Of a stretch of DNA of 64,000 nucleotides, positions 7,872 through 16,411 are shown one piece after another (position 1 is the first letter of the stretch; each line of letters starts with the position of its first letter). The notes below the pieces were generated by a model. It saw only the letters and a list, made by a program, of their open reading frames with translations, was not told the DNA's origin and searched no databases. The translations under genes and the position numbers were made by a program. Source of the stretch: Rhizobiaceae bacterium (GTDB taxonomy: Bacteria; Pseudomonadota; Alphaproteobacteria; Rhizobiales; Rhizobiaceae); contig JACVCH010000006.1 of NCBI GenBank assembly GCA_016742175.1, forward strand, positions 62,001 to 126,000, written 5' to 3'.

Positions 7872-8459
7872 ATGAGACCGCATATGCCAGCAGTTCTCCT
7901 TTCGCGCCTGTCCATCGTGATCGCCGTCCTGGCGGCGTTCGTCCTCGCGGCGTCCGCGCCGGCGCGCGCCAACCAGCCCTATACGGCGCAAGAGATCATC
8001 GATTCGGGACACCAGTTCTTCGGCTCCACCTCGGGTGGGCTCGCGACCGTCGTCGAGCAGATCTTCCAGAGCTATGGCCTGCCCAACGGCTATATCCTCG
8101 GCGAGGAAGCGGGCGGCGCCTTCATCGGCGGGCTGACCTATGGCGAAGGCACGCTCTACACCAAGAATGTCGGCGACCACCGCGTGTACTGGCAGGGGCC
8201 GTCGGTCGGCTGGGACGCCGGCGGGCAGGGCTCGCGCACCATGGTGCTGGTCTACAATCTCGACGCGGTGCCGAGCCTTTACGGCAAGCGCTATGCGGGC
8301 GTCGCCGGCTCGGCCTATCTCGTCGCCGGCCTCGGCTTCAACGTCATGAAGCACGGCAATATCCTGCTCGTGCCGGTGCGCACCGGCGTCGGCGCGCGGC
8401 TCGGCGTCAATATCGGCTATCTCAAGGTCACGCAGAGCCCGACCTGGAACCCGTTCTGA
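7872..8459 (+). CDS. eipA: Envelope integrity protein EipA (DUF1134)
   Basis: A 195-residue periplasmic protein with a perfect Shine-Dalgarno (GGAGG, 7861-7865) six bases before the ATG. A signal peptide with basic start and Leu/Val/Ala core ends APARA before Asn, followed by the DUF1134 domain with its Gly-rich barrel strands (GGLATVVEQIF, GAFIGGLTYGEG, VGARLGVNIGYLK). In Brucella abortus, DUF1134/EipA is needed for envelope integrity and is reported to be under CtrA control; the upstream 7780-7809 stretch holds TTAA/TTAC half-site-like sequences. Divergent from chpT. Confidence 0.88.
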   Translation: MRPHMPAVLLSRLSIVIAVLAAFVLAASAPARANQPYTAQEIIDSGHQFFGSTSGGLATVVEQIFQSYGLPNGYILGEEAGGAFIGGLTYGEGTLYTKNVGDHRVYWQGPSVGWDAGGQGSRTMVLVYNLDAVPSLYGKRYAGVAGSAYLVAGLGFNVMKHGNILLVPVRTGVGARLGVNIGYLKVTQSPTWNPF

Positions 8460-8587
8460 CGCGCGAACGCGGCCATCAACAGTCTTGCGGCGGTTCTCCG
8501 CCGCAATTTGCGCGCAAGGCTTGATCAGAACGGATTCAAGGTCCACCAAGTCAGTATTGTCGTCGGGCCGCTCATGGAAATGCGTTT

Positions 8588-9721
8588 GTGATCCAGACCT
8601 TCTTGTTCTTCGGCCTCGGTTTCCTGACGGCCGCCTTCATCGGTCTCCTGTTCGCGCCGGCCCTGCGCCGGCGCACCGAGCGTCTGACGACGCGCCGCAT
8701 CGAGGCGCGCCTGCCTTTGACGCGCGAGGAGATCCAGGCCGACAAGGACCGCATTCGCGCCGAAGCCGCGCTCAAGCAGCGCAAGGTCGAGATCGAATTG
8801 AAAGCGGCGCGATCGCGCATCGCCGAGCAGATGGTCGAGCTCGACCGCCAGCGCCAGGCGCTCGGCTCGAGCGGCGACGTGATGCTGACGCGCGACACGC
8901 GCATTACCGAACTCGAGGCCGAGATCGAGGCGATGCGCGCCACGATCGCCGGACATGACGAGAAGGTCGCGCATCTGGAAGACCGGCTCGTCTCCGAACA
9001 TGCCGACGCTTTCGCCCGCAAGAGCGAACTCGACCGGCTGTCCGCGCTCTACGAGGATGCCAGCCTGACCTCCAGCAGCCGGCAGATCGAGATCGTCGCG
9101 CGCGAGACCGAGATCGACCGGCTCGCCACCGACCTCGCCTCGCTGCGCAACCAGCGGAACGAGACCGAGCGCAAGCTGCGCGACGCGACCGCCGACAACA
9201 AGGCGGCGCGCGAGGCGCTGAAGGTCGAGACCCGCAAGGCCGAGGACGCCAACCGGCGCATCGAGCGGTTGTTGTCCGACCTTTCCGACCGCGAGGACAG
9301 GCTGGAGCGGCGCGAGAACGAGATCGCCCGCCTCAAGGGCAAGGCCCCGGCGGCGCCCGCCGAAGAGACCGGCGCGGCGGAGAAGATCACCGCCGAGCGC
9401 GACCGGCTGGAAAAGAAGCTCGCGACGCTGACGCGCGAGAACAAGAAGCTGAAATCGCAGACGATTTCGGTGAAGCCCATGGGCGAGGACGACGCGAAGC
9501 TGCGCGACCAGCTTCACCAGCTCGCCGCCGAGATGGTGCACCTCACCGCCACGCTCGAAGGCCCGCAATCGCCGATACGCAAGGCCATCGAGGCCGCGCA
9601 GGCCTCGGGTGAGGGGCTTCCGGTCAGCCTTGCCGAGCGCATCCGCGCGCTCCGCGAGGCGTCCGAGCGCGCGCGCTCAGTTCCGGTGGAGCCGGCGCAG
9701 GCGATGGAGGGCGATCGCTGA
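8588..9721 (+). CDS. Membrane-anchored long coiled-coil protein, unknown function
   Basis: A 377-residue protein: one N-terminal transmembrane helix (about residues 4-24, FLFFGLGFLTAAFIGLLF), a short Arg-rich cytoplasmic boundary, then roughly 280 residues of charged heptad-rich helix (many ELEAEIEAMR-like segments), a Pro/Ala-rich hinge near 255-262, and a helical C-terminus. The start is GTG at 8588; no in-frame ATG precedes the membrane segment. I do not recognise a named family. The layout (membrane tether plus long rod) suits a scaffold or division/envelope role, consistent with its eipA neighbour, but that is inference. Its last 45 bases overlap the convergent SpoU gene. Confidence 0.75.
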   Translation: MIQTFLFFGLGFLTAAFIGLLFAPALRRRTERLTTRRIEARLPLTREEIQADKDRIRAEAALKQRKVEIELKAARSRIAEQMVELDRQRQALGSSGDVMLTRDTRITELEAEIEAMRATIAGHDEKVAHLEDRLVSEHADAFARKSELDRLSALYEDASLTSSSRQIEIVARETEIDRLATDLASLRNQRNETERKLRDATADNKAAREALKVETRKAEDANRRIERLLSDLSDREDRLERRENEIARLKGKAPAAPAEETGAAEKITAERDRLEKKLATLTRENKKLKSQTISVKPMGEDDAKLRDQLHQLAAEMVHLTATLEGPQSPIRKAIEAAQASGEGLPVSLAERIRALREASERARSVPVEPAQAMEGDR

Positions 9722-10483
9722 GGCGGCCGCGACGTTGAGGCTGTCGAAATCGGTCTCCATGTCGATCCGCACCCGCCGCATCCGCGCCATCAGTTCTTCC
9801 GGCAGTCCCGGTCCCTCCGCACCCAGATAGATCGCCTGCCGACCCGCCGGCGCGATCGTCGCAAGGTCTTCTGCATCGCGCGGCGTCATCGCCAGTTGCT
9901 CGAAGCCGGCGGCGTCCAATGCGTCGAACATGGCCGCTGCATCGCCAAGAACCGCATAGGGCACCTTCAGCGCCGCGCCGACCGAGACGCGGATCGCCTT
10001 GCGATAGAGCGGATCGCAGCTTGCCGCGTCGAGCAGCACCGTATCGGCGCCGAGCGCGGCGGCGTTGCGGAAGATCGCGCCGACATTGTCGTGGTTGGCG
10101 ATGCCGACCAGCGCGACGACCAGCGCGTCGCGGGGCAGGGCGGCAAGCATCGCGTCGGCGTCCTCGGGCGCCCGCTTCGCCCCGATCGCCAGGATGCCGC
10201 GATGGATGTGAAAGCCCGCGATCGCGTCCATCGTCGCCTGGTCGGCGACGTAGAGCGGCGCATCGGCGGGTTTTGCCGCCAGCGTCTCCTCCATGCCGGA
10301 AAGCCGCTTGTCGAGGATCAGGACGGATTCCGTTTGAAACCGACGCGCGCCGAACAGCACGTTCAGCACCACCTTGCCCTCGGCGACGAAGCGGCCCTGC
10401 CGGCCGACGAGGTCGCGCTCGCGCACGTCGCGATAGGCTGCAATTCTTGGGTCCTGCGGGTCGGTGATCTCGATCGGCGTCAT
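9677..10483 (-). CDS. SpoU/TrmH-family RNA 2'-O-methyltransferase
   Basis: A 268-residue SPOUT methyltransferase. The N-terminal part (to about residue 100) is a substrate-binding domain with GRFVAEGKVVL. The C-terminal knot domain has the three SpoU motifs: motif 1 ANHDNVGAIFRNAAALGAD, motif 2 YLGAEGPGLP and motif 3 DSLNVAAASAIALH. The family uses SAM to methylate ribose 2'-OH of tRNA or rRNA; the exact target cannot be told. It starts 7 bases after the copA stop and probably shares its transcript. Its 3' end overlaps the convergent coiled-coil gene. Confidence 0.9.
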   Translation of the reverse strand: MTPIEITDPQDPRIAAYRDVRERDLVGRQGRFVAEGKVVLNVLFGARRFQTESVLILDKRLSGMEETLAAKPADAPLYVADQATMDAIAGFHIHRGILAIGAKRAPEDADAMLAALPRDALVVALVGIANHDNVGAIFRNAAALGADTVLLDAASCDPLYRKAIRVSVGAALKVPYAVLGDAAAMFDALDAAGFEQLAMTPRDAEDLATIAPAGRQAIYLGAEGPGLPEELMARMRRVRIDMETDFDSLNVAAASAIALHRLRRLHRN

Positions 10484-10490
10484 CGCCGGC

Positions 10491-12668
10491 TTATTTCACG
10501 TCGGCCCGCCAGCGTGCAAGCCGCGCTGAGTTGGTCACCACCGACACCGACGACAGCGCCATCGCCGCGCCCGCAAAGACCGGCGAGAGGATGCCGAAAG
10601 CGGCGAGCGGAATGCCGATGACGTTGTAGACGAACGCCCAGACGAGGTTCTGCCGGATCGTGCTCTTCGTCCTGTGCGCGATGTCGAGCGCCGCCGGCAC
10701 GAGGCGCAGATCGGGCCGCATGAGCGTGATGCCGGCCGCCTCGCGCGCCACTTCCGTGCCCGAGGAAAGCGCGATGCCGAGCTTGGCTGCCGCCAGCGCC
10801 GGCCCGTCGTTCAGCCCGTCGCCGACGAAGGCGACGTCACTCGCCGCGCCGATCTCGCGCACCGCCGCGATCTTGTCCTCCGGCGTCAGCCCGGCACGGT
10901 GGTCGGCGATGCCGGTCTCGGCCGCGACGGAACTTGCCGCCGCCGCGTTGTCGCCGGTCAGCATGACGACCGCGAGCCCGCGCGCCTCAAGTTCGCCGAC
11001 GACGACGGCGGCTTCGGGTCGTGCGCGATCGGCAAAGACGAACGCGCCGGCGAGCCGCCCGTCGATGGTCACGAACGAGGTCGTGCCCTGCGCCTTCAGC
11101 CGCGCCGCCAGCGCGTCGATTGCGGCCCCGTCTGCGCCTTCCTCAATCGCAAGCCGTGCATTGCCGACCGCGATGCGCCGGTTGCCGACGATGCCGCCAA
11201 GGCCACGTCCCGCGATGGCGCGCGTTTCCTGCGCCTCGGGAAAATCCGCGCCCGCGCGCCGCACCAGCGCCTTGGCGAGCGGGTGCTCGCTCTGCGCTTC
11301 GACGGCCGCCGCCAGCGCCAGCAGTTCCGCCTCGCTGCCCTCCGCCACCGCGATCTCGACCAGGTCCGGCTCGCCCAGCGTCAGCGTCCCGGTCTTGTCG
11401 AAGGCGACGGTGCGGATCGCGTCAGCGCGCTCCAGCGTCTCGATGTCGCGGATCAGGATGCCCGCCCGCGCCGCAGCGCCGGTGCCGGCGACGAGCGCCG
11501 TCGGCGTCGCAAGGCCGAGCGCGCAGGGGCAGGCGATGACGAGCACCGCCACCGCCGAAACCATGCCCGCGACGGCATCGCCGCCGAGCAGCCACCAGCC
11601 GAGGAAGGTCAGCGCCGCGACCACCAGGATGGCCGGCACGAAGATCGCCGAGATGCGGTCGACCAGCTTCTGGATCGGGGCCTGGCCGATCTGCGCGTCC
11701 TCGACGAGCCGCGTCATGCGGGCAAGCCGCGTATCGGCGCCCACGGCCGTCACCTCGATGTCGAGCACGGCCTCGCCGTTCACGGTTCCGGTGATCACGG
11801 CGTCGCCGGGCTTGCGGTCGACCGGCAGGCTCTCGCCCGTGACCAGCGCCTCGTCGATGCTCGAACGACCCGTCAGGATGCGCCCGTCGCAGGGGATGAT
11901 CGCGCCCGGCCGCACGCGCACGCGCTCGCCCGGCTCGAGGCTGTCGGCCGCGACGATCTGCGTCCCGTTCGGCCCGATCCGCTCCGCCTCGCGCGGCGCC
12001 AGCCGCCCGAGTGCCGTCAGCGCCGAGGAGGTCGAGCGCTTGGCGCGCGCTTCGAGATACTTGCCGGCGGTGATCAGCGTCAGGATGACGGCCGCCGCCT
12101 CGTAGTGGAGATGCGCATGGGTCTCGCCCATGAGGACGAGCACCAGCGAATAGAGATAGGCGACGCCGGTGCCGAGCACGACCAGCACCGCCATGTTGGC
12201 GCTGCCGCCGCGCAGCGCCGCGACCGCTTCGCGGATGAAGCGCGGTGCGGTCACCGCCATCACGCCGGTCGCCAGAAGTGTCTGCGTCCACGGCCCGATC
12301 CACGCATGACCTGTTCCGGTCATCATCGGCAGCATGCCGATCACCAGCGGGATCGTCAAAAGCGCGGAGACAACGAGCCGCAGCAGCGTCTGGCGCTCGT
12401 CCGCGCGGCGCTCGGCATCGCGCCGCTCGTCGGCGAGGCGCTGCGCGGCCCGGTCGTCACGGCGGTGACGTGCGCCGTAGCCCGCCTTGCCCACCGCCGC
12501 GATCAGCGCATCGACGCCGACGCCCGGCTCGGCCTCCACGGAGGCGCGCTCCAGCGCCAGGTTCACGTTCGCCCTGGTCACGCCCGGCAGCCGCGCCAGC
12601 GTCTTTTCCACCCGCGCGGAGCAGGCGGCACAGGTCATGCCGGTAATGTCGAGCGTATGAGCGGTCAT
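10491..12668 (-). CDS. copA: Copper-exporting P1B-type ATPase CopA
   Basis: A 725-residue P-type ATPase that pumps Cu(I) out of the cytosol. It has one N-terminal heavy-metal-associated domain with MTCAAC (residues 11-16), then eight predicted membrane helices, the actuator motif TGES, the Cu(I) channel motif CPCAL near residue 380, the phosphorylation site DKTGTLT near 423, SEHPLA of the nucleotide domain, TGDN, and GDGLNDGPAL near 613 (the usual Ala after Asp is Gly here). The end carries MALSSVSVVTNSARL, the transmembrane-8 motif of the Cu(I) group. It lies 6 bases after copZ and is driven by a CueR-type promoter. Confidence 0.95.
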   Translation of the reverse strand: MTAHTLDITGMTCAACSARVEKTLARLPGVTRANVNLALERASVEAEPGVGVDALIAAVGKAGYGARHRRDDRAAQRLADERRDAERRADERQTLLRLVVSALLTIPLVIGMLPMMTGTGHAWIGPWTQTLLATGVMAVTAPRFIREAVAALRGGSANMAVLVVLGTGVAYLYSLVLVLMGETHAHLHYEAAAVILTLITAGKYLEARAKRSTSSALTALGRLAPREAERIGPNGTQIVAADSLEPGERVRVRPGAIIPCDGRILTGRSSIDEALVTGESLPVDRKPGDAVITGTVNGEAVLDIEVTAVGADTRLARMTRLVEDAQIGQAPIQKLVDRISAIFVPAILVVAALTFLGWWLLGGDAVAGMVSAVAVLVIACPCALGLATPTALVAGTGAAARAGILIRDIETLERADAIRTVAFDKTGTLTLGEPDLVEIAVAEGSEAELLALAAAVEAQSEHPLAKALVRRAGADFPEAQETRAIAGRGLGGIVGNRRIAVGNARLAIEEGADGAAIDALAARLKAQGTTSFVTIDGRLAGAFVFADRARPEAAVVVGELEARGLAVVMLTGDNAAAASSVAAETGIADHRAGLTPEDKIAAVREIGAASDVAFVGDGLNDGPALAAAKLGIALSSGTEVAREAAGITLMRPDLRLVPAALDIAHRTKSTIRQNLVWAFVYNVIGIPLAAFGILSPVFAGAAMALSSVSVVTNSARLARWRADVK

Positions 12669-12674
12669 CGCGGT

Positions 12675-12881
12675 TCAGCCGGCGACGCGCGCGTCGAAGC
12701 CTGCTTCCTCGACGGCGGCGACCAGCGCCTTGGCATCGAGACCGTCGCCATCGACCTTCGCCGATGCCGTTTCCAGGTTCACCGAAGCGCGTTCGACGCC
12801 CGGAACGCCTTCGAGCACCCGCGTCACCGACTTCACGCAGCCGCCGCAGGTCATGCCGCCGATTTCGAGCTTGATTTCCAT
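12675..12881 (-). CDS. copZ: Copper chaperone CopZ-like HMA protein
   Basis: A 68-residue stand-alone heavy-metal-associated domain with the Cu(I)-binding motif GGMTCGGC at residues 8-15 and the typical babbab pattern ending AGFDARV. It carries Cu(I) to the CopA pump encoded immediately downstream. AGGAG is placed nine bases before the ATG. It is the first gene after a MerR/CueR-type promoter (12905-12935). Confidence 0.92.
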   Translation of the reverse strand: MEIKLEIGGMTCGGCVKSVTRVLEGVPGVERASVNLETASAKVDGDGLDAKALVAAVEEAGFDARVAG

Positions 12882-12904
12882 GGTCCGTTCTCCTGTTTCG
12901 TCAG

Positions 12905-12935
12905 GAGATAGGACTTCCGGTCACTGGAAGGTCAA
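12905..12935 (-). promoter_or_regulatory. CueR-type promoter/operator of copZ-copA
   Basis: Minus strand: -35 TTGACC (12935-12930), a 19-base spacer and -10 TATCTC (12910-12905). The long 19-base spacer is diagnostic for MerR-family activators, and it contains the palindrome CTTCCGGTCACTGGAAG typical of CueR operators. The start would be near 12898, 17 bases before copZ. The cueR gene is at 31.2-31.6 kb. Confidence 0.85.
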
Positions 12936-12953
12936 GGCCGCCGCCGGCCAAAA

Positions 12954-13298
12954 TCAGCTTGCCTGGCGGTCGTCGCGAAATTCGTTGTTCTGGCGGCGCT
13001 TCGGCGCGTCCCCGTAGAGCCGTTCCATCGTCTCGAGCAGCAGTTCGACGGCGGAGGAATCGCAACTGTAATAGATCGTCTGGCGGTCGCGCCGCGTCTG
13101 GACGAGGTCCATCGCCCGCAGCTTCGCCAGGTGCTGCGACAGGGCCGACTGGCTCAGCGATACCTTTTCCGCGATCGCCCCGACCGAGAGTTCCGCCTCG
13201 TGCAGATGGCACATGATGGCGAAACGCTTCTCGTTGCCCAGGACGCCGAGCAGACCGGCGGCCTTGCCGGCATTCCTGACCAGTTCATCGGAAACCAT
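12954..13298 (-). CDS. ArsR/SmtB-family transcriptional regulator
   Basis: A 114-residue winged-helix repressor: helix with LLGVLGNEKRFAIMCHL, recognition helix SLSQSALSQHLAKLRAMDLV (about residues 47-66) and wing RRDRQTIYYSC. Two cysteines are seen (Cys30, Cys79) but they do not match the spacing of the sulfide sensors BigR/SqrR, so the effector is unknown. ATG 13298 is chosen because GAGGGGTAGG precedes it and it gives the normal family length; the frame extends upstream without homology. It lies just upstream of copZ on the same strand but is separated from it by the CueR promoter, so it need not control copper genes. Confidence 0.85.
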   Translation of the reverse strand: MVSDELVRNAGKAAGLLGVLGNEKRFAIMCHLHEAELSVGAIAEKVSLSQSALSQHLAKLRAMDLVQTRRDRQTIYYSCDSSAVELLLETMERLYGDAPKRRQNNEFRDDRQAS

Positions 13299-13407
13299 CC
13301 TACCCCTCGGTAATTCGAAGAGAATTTTGGCTAATAACGTCCGGCGTGCGCGCAGGTTGCGCAGTATCACAAAACTTTGCATCAATTGAACCGCGCGCAA
13401 TGCCCGT

Positions 13408-14178
13408 TCAATCGGCCGCGCGCCCGCGCGCATCCTTTGCCATCTGGACGAGCACTGCGCGCATGTCGCCGGCCGACTTCAGCGATTCTGCGAAGAACAC
13501 GCGCGCCGCGCGGTCGCCGGCCATCAGGTCGAAACCGTCCGGGTCGATCCCGGTCATCGTCCAGTCGAGCGGTTCGGCAATGCCGGCAAAATGCCTGGCA
13601 TAGAGCGCGATGGCATCACCGTGGTCGGCGTTCATGTGCGCCACCGCACCGGGGCCGGACCGTTCGAGATCGCGCGCGACCGCCGCATCGCTCATCAACT
13701 CGTCCCGCGTCAGCCGATACGCCTTGCCGAAGCCGCCATTGAGGCTCGCTTCCTCCGGCTCCAGCCGAAAATACGAAAAATCGGCGAAATCGGCATAGAG
13801 CGCCGCCTTCGGATGGCGCGCGAGAAAGCGCTCCGCCACCATCGCGCGGCCCGCACTGTCCCGTTCGATCCGTTCCGCGCGGCATTTCAGCGTCATGCGC
13901 GGATGGGCGAGCGGGTCGCCCTTGCCGGTCTCGCCGAGCAGCAGCGCGCAGCGCGCATCGGCCATCAGCGCGCCCGTATGTGACGACAAGGTCGAGACGA
14001 GGATCAGCGGCCGCCCGGCGCAGTCGGTGGCGACCGAAACCCGGCTTGCCAGCGGCCAGCCGCTTTCCGGTTCCAGCACGCTGAGCGCCGCATGGCGCGC
14101 CGTACGTAACAGCGTCCTGCCGAGCCGGATCGCCTCGGCATCGGTCGGTCGCAGCACGTCCTTCTTCGCCTCCGCCAT
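13408..14178 (-). CDS. HugZ-like flavin/heme-binding protein (PNPOx-like domain plus DUF2470)
   Basis: A 256-residue protein. The N-terminal split-barrel (to about residue 150) resembles pyridoxamine 5'-phosphate oxidase-like and HugZ heme-degrading proteins (RTARHAALSVLEPESGWPLA, LLLGETGKGDPLAHPRMTL). The C-terminal DUF2470 domain holds HMNADHGDAIALYARH, the histidine-containing segment associated with heme binding in HugZ. A role in heme iron release or a flavin-dependent reduction is possible; the sequence does not decide. ATG 14178 lies 3 bases after the CaiB-family stop, so it is the third gene of the SDR-CaiB-HugZ operon. That partnership suggests acyl-CoA metabolism and gives no evidence of iron uptake. 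Confidence 0.8.
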   Translation of the reverse strand: MAEAKKDVLRPTDAEAIRLGRTLLRTARHAALSVLEPESGWPLASRVSVATDCAGRPLILVSTLSSHTGALMADARCALLLGETGKGDPLAHPRMTLKCRAERIERDSAGRAMVAERFLARHPKAALYADFADFSYFRLEPEEASLNGGFGKAYRLTRDELMSDAAVARDLERSGPGAVAHMNADHGDAIALYARHFAGIAEPLDWTMTGIDPDGFDLMAGDRAARVFFAESLKSAGDMRAVLVQMAKDARGRAAD

Positions 14179-14180
14179 CG

Positions 14181-15323
14181 TCAGCCGATCACGCCCGCAC
14201 CTGTCAGTTCCTCGACCCGCCCGGCGGCAATGCCGAAGCTGGCAAGGCTCGCCGCGACGCCCATTTCCGCAACCTCGCCCGGCGTGCGCGAAAAGCGCGG
14301 GGCCGGGCGCGGGCGCGTCATCCTGCCCTTCGCCGCAAAGGTCTCGCGCGCGACATTGTGCGGGTGGCGCGTCGCCTCGGCAAGCGACAGCACCGGCGCG
14401 ACGCAGGCTTCGGTCGGCTCGAAGATCGCCGCCCATTCGTCGCGCGTCTTGTCCCGAAACCGCGCCGCGATCGCCGCGCGCATCTCGCCCCACGACGTTA
14501 AATCGTACTGCCTTGCCACAAATGCCGCATCGAGCGGCAGCAGCCGCGCGAACTCGGCGAAGAATTGAGGCTCCAGGCAGCCGACCGCGACATGCCTGCC
14601 GTCCGCCGTCTCGTAGGTGTCGTAGAAGGGCGCGCCGGTGTCGAGCAGGTTCGAGCCGCGCTCGTCCTTCCAGAATCCCATCGCCAGGAATGAGTGGAAC
14701 GGCGCGGTCAGCATGGCGACGCCGTCGATCATCGCCGCATCCACCACCTGGCCCTTGCCGGAGATCCCGCGCTCGACCAGCGCCGCCAGCAGCCCGGTCA
14801 AAAGGAACATCGTCCCCCCGGCGAAATCGGCGACGAGATTGAGCGGCGGAACCGGCTTGCCGTCCTTCTCCCCGATCGCATGCAGCGCGCCCGAATAGGC
14901 GAGATAGGTGATGTCGTGGCCGGCGCGGTCGGCAAGCGGCCCGTCCTGCCCAAAACCCGTCATCCGTGCGAAGACCAGCCTCGGATTGCGCGCGACGCAG
15001 GCATCCGGCCCGAGCCCCAGCCGCTCCATCACGCCCGGCCGGAATCCCTCGATCACCACGTCCGCGCCGGCGATCAGGTCGAGCACCAGCGCGGTGCCGC
15101 GCGGATCTTTCAAATCGACCTTCACGATGTCGCGGCCATGCCGGTCGAGGTCGAATTCGGGCGGCACGTGGAGGAAGGATTGCGCCTTCGCCTTGCGCTC
15201 GACGCGCACCACGCGCGCGCCGAGTTCGGCCAGCATCAGGCCGGCGAGCGGGACGGGGCCGAGCCCCGCCATCTCGATCACGGTGAGGCCGGCGAGCGGC
15301 CCCTTGCGCGTTGCCTCCCCCAC
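14181..15323 (-). CDS. CaiB/BaiF family CoA-transferase or alpha-methylacyl-CoA racemase
   Basis: A 380-residue class III CoA-transferase fold: N-terminal GLTVIEMAGLGPVPLAGLML, LGARVVRVER, VDLKDPRG, EGFRPGVMERLGLG and the active-site Asp region GHDITYLAYSG. The G-PVP-AG pattern and GHD resemble alpha-methylacyl-CoA racemases (AMACR) more than carnitine CoA-transferases. The start is GTG 15323 with only a weak Shine-Dalgarno, 10 bases after the SDR stop, so translation may be coupled. It probably works with the upstream hydroxyacyl-CoA dehydrogenase-like SDR in branched or short-chain acyl-CoA oxidation. Confidence 0.85.
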   Translation of the reverse strand: MGEATRKGPLAGLTVIEMAGLGPVPLAGLMLAELGARVVRVERKAKAQSFLHVPPEFDLDRHGRDIVKVDLKDPRGTALVLDLIAGADVVIEGFRPGVMERLGLGPDACVARNPRLVFARMTGFGQDGPLADRAGHDITYLAYSGALHAIGEKDGKPVPPLNLVADFAGGTMFLLTGLLAALVERGISGKGQVVDAAMIDGVAMLTAPFHSFLAMGFWKDERGSNLLDTGAPFYDTYETADGRHVAVGCLEPQFFAEFARLLPLDAAFVARQYDLTSWGEMRAAIAARFRDKTRDEWAAIFEPTEACVAPVLSLAEATRHPHNVARETFAAKGRMTRPRPAPRFSRTPGEVAEMGVAASLASFGIAAGRVEELTGAGVIG

Positions 15324-15333
15324 GCGGCGCGCC

Positions 15334-16095
15334 TTACTTCGGCGCCATGCGGATCGCGCCGTCGAGGCGGATCGTCTCGCCGTTCAGCATCTGGTTCTCG
15401 ACGATATGCACCGCGAGCGCGCCGTATTCGGCCGGCTGGCCGAGGCGTGGCGGGAACGGCACCTGCTGGCCGAGCGACTTCTGCGCCTCTTCCGGCAGGC
15501 CGGCGAGCATCGGCGTCATGAAGATACCGGGCGCAATCGTGCACACGCGGATGCCCGAACGCGCGAGGTCGCGCGCGGCCGGCAGCGTCATGCCGACGAC
15601 GCCGCCCTTCGACGACGCATAGGCGATCTGCCCGATCTGGCCGTCATAGGCGGCGACCGATGCGGTGTTGATGATGACGCCGCGCTCGCCGCTCTCCATC
15701 GGCTCCAGATGCTGGCAGCGGTCGGCCATCAGGCGGATCATGTTGAAGGTGCCGATGAGGTTGACCTCGATCACCTTGCGATAGGCGTCGAGCGAGTGGA
15801 CGCCGTCCTTGCTCAAGGTCTTCATCGCGATCGCGATGCCGGCGCAGTTGACGAGAATGCGCGGTTCGCCCAGCTTTTCGGAAACCTCCCTGAACGCCGC
15901 TTCGCCGGCTTCCGCGTTCGATACGTCGCACTTGACCGCGATGCCGCCGATCTCGGCCGCCACCTTCTGCGCGCGCTCCAGCCCGACGTCGAACAGCGCC
16001 ACCTTGGCGCCCTTGGCCGCCAGCGCCCGCGCCGTCGCCTCGCCGAGACCCGAACCGCCGCCCGTGACGACCGCGACGTGACCTGATGGGTTCAT
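15334..16095 (-). CDS. SDR, 3-hydroxyacyl-CoA dehydrogenase type II-like
   Basis: A 253-residue classical short-chain dehydrogenase. It has an NAD-binding [15 protein letters not shown] at residues 11-25, an Asp after beta-2 (FDVGLE, which favours NAD), NCAG, the catalytic Ser in NTASVAAY and YxxxK in YASSKGG. The C-terminal PGIFMTPML and overall pattern match human HSD10-like 3-hydroxy-2-methylbutyryl-CoA dehydrogenases. GGAGG lies 7 bases before ATG 16095. It is the first gene of a three-gene operon; TATATT 39 to 34 bases upstream may be the -10. Confidence 0.88.
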   Translation of the reverse strand: MNPSGHVAVVTGGGSGLGEATARALAAKGAKVALFDVGLERAQKVAAEIGGIAVKCDVSNAEAGEAAFREVSEKLGEPRILVNCAGIAIAMKTLSKDGVHSLDAYRKVIEVNLIGTFNMIRLMADRCQHLEPMESGERGVIINTASVAAYDGQIGQIAYASSKGGVVGMTLPAARDLARSGIRVCTIAPGIFMTPMLAGLPEEAQKSLGQQVPFPPRLGQPAEYGALAVHIVENQMLNGETIRLDGAIRMAPK

Positions 16096-16411
16096 GAAGA
16101 TTCCTCCGGAAATGTTATGAGATAGAACAATATACCCCCATCTTAGCGGCCCGACCGGAACGCGCGCAAGCGCCCGCCCCTGCTGACGCAGGGCGATATC
16201 CGGCCGCGCCCCTCGCCGTTGCAAGTTGAACGGCGTCCCGTCGCCGTTAAGCTTTTCCGTTCGGCGAAAAAGTACAATCCTGACAAATAAATCAATCCGT
16301 TCAATAACTTCACGCTGTCGTGATATTTGGATCAAACAAGTCAAGTTTCACCCGTTGTTAGGATTTTGCCTGCCTTCTGCTTTCATTTGGCAGTCTTTGG
16401 GGGTGAAGACG
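16096..16411. other. Divergent intergenic region, SDR operon / TadG-like gene
   Basis: 316 bases without a credible gene. It is AT-richer than its surroundings from 16250 on and must hold promoters in both directions. A GGGGG Shine-Dalgarno for the TadG-like gene lies at 16399-16403. I see no repeat or terminator. Confidence 0.5.

Noticed and set aside
10491-12668. Large plus-strand ORFs opposite copA
   Set aside because: These are antisense frames of a GC-rich gene (Arg/His/Asp-rich products) with no motifs; similar mirror ORFs occur opposite most genes in the window.
12954-13298. Assignment of the ArsR protein to BigR/SqrR sulfide sensors
   Set aside because: The two cysteines are 49 residues apart, whereas the dithiol pair in those sensors is 66 apart and in another helix.
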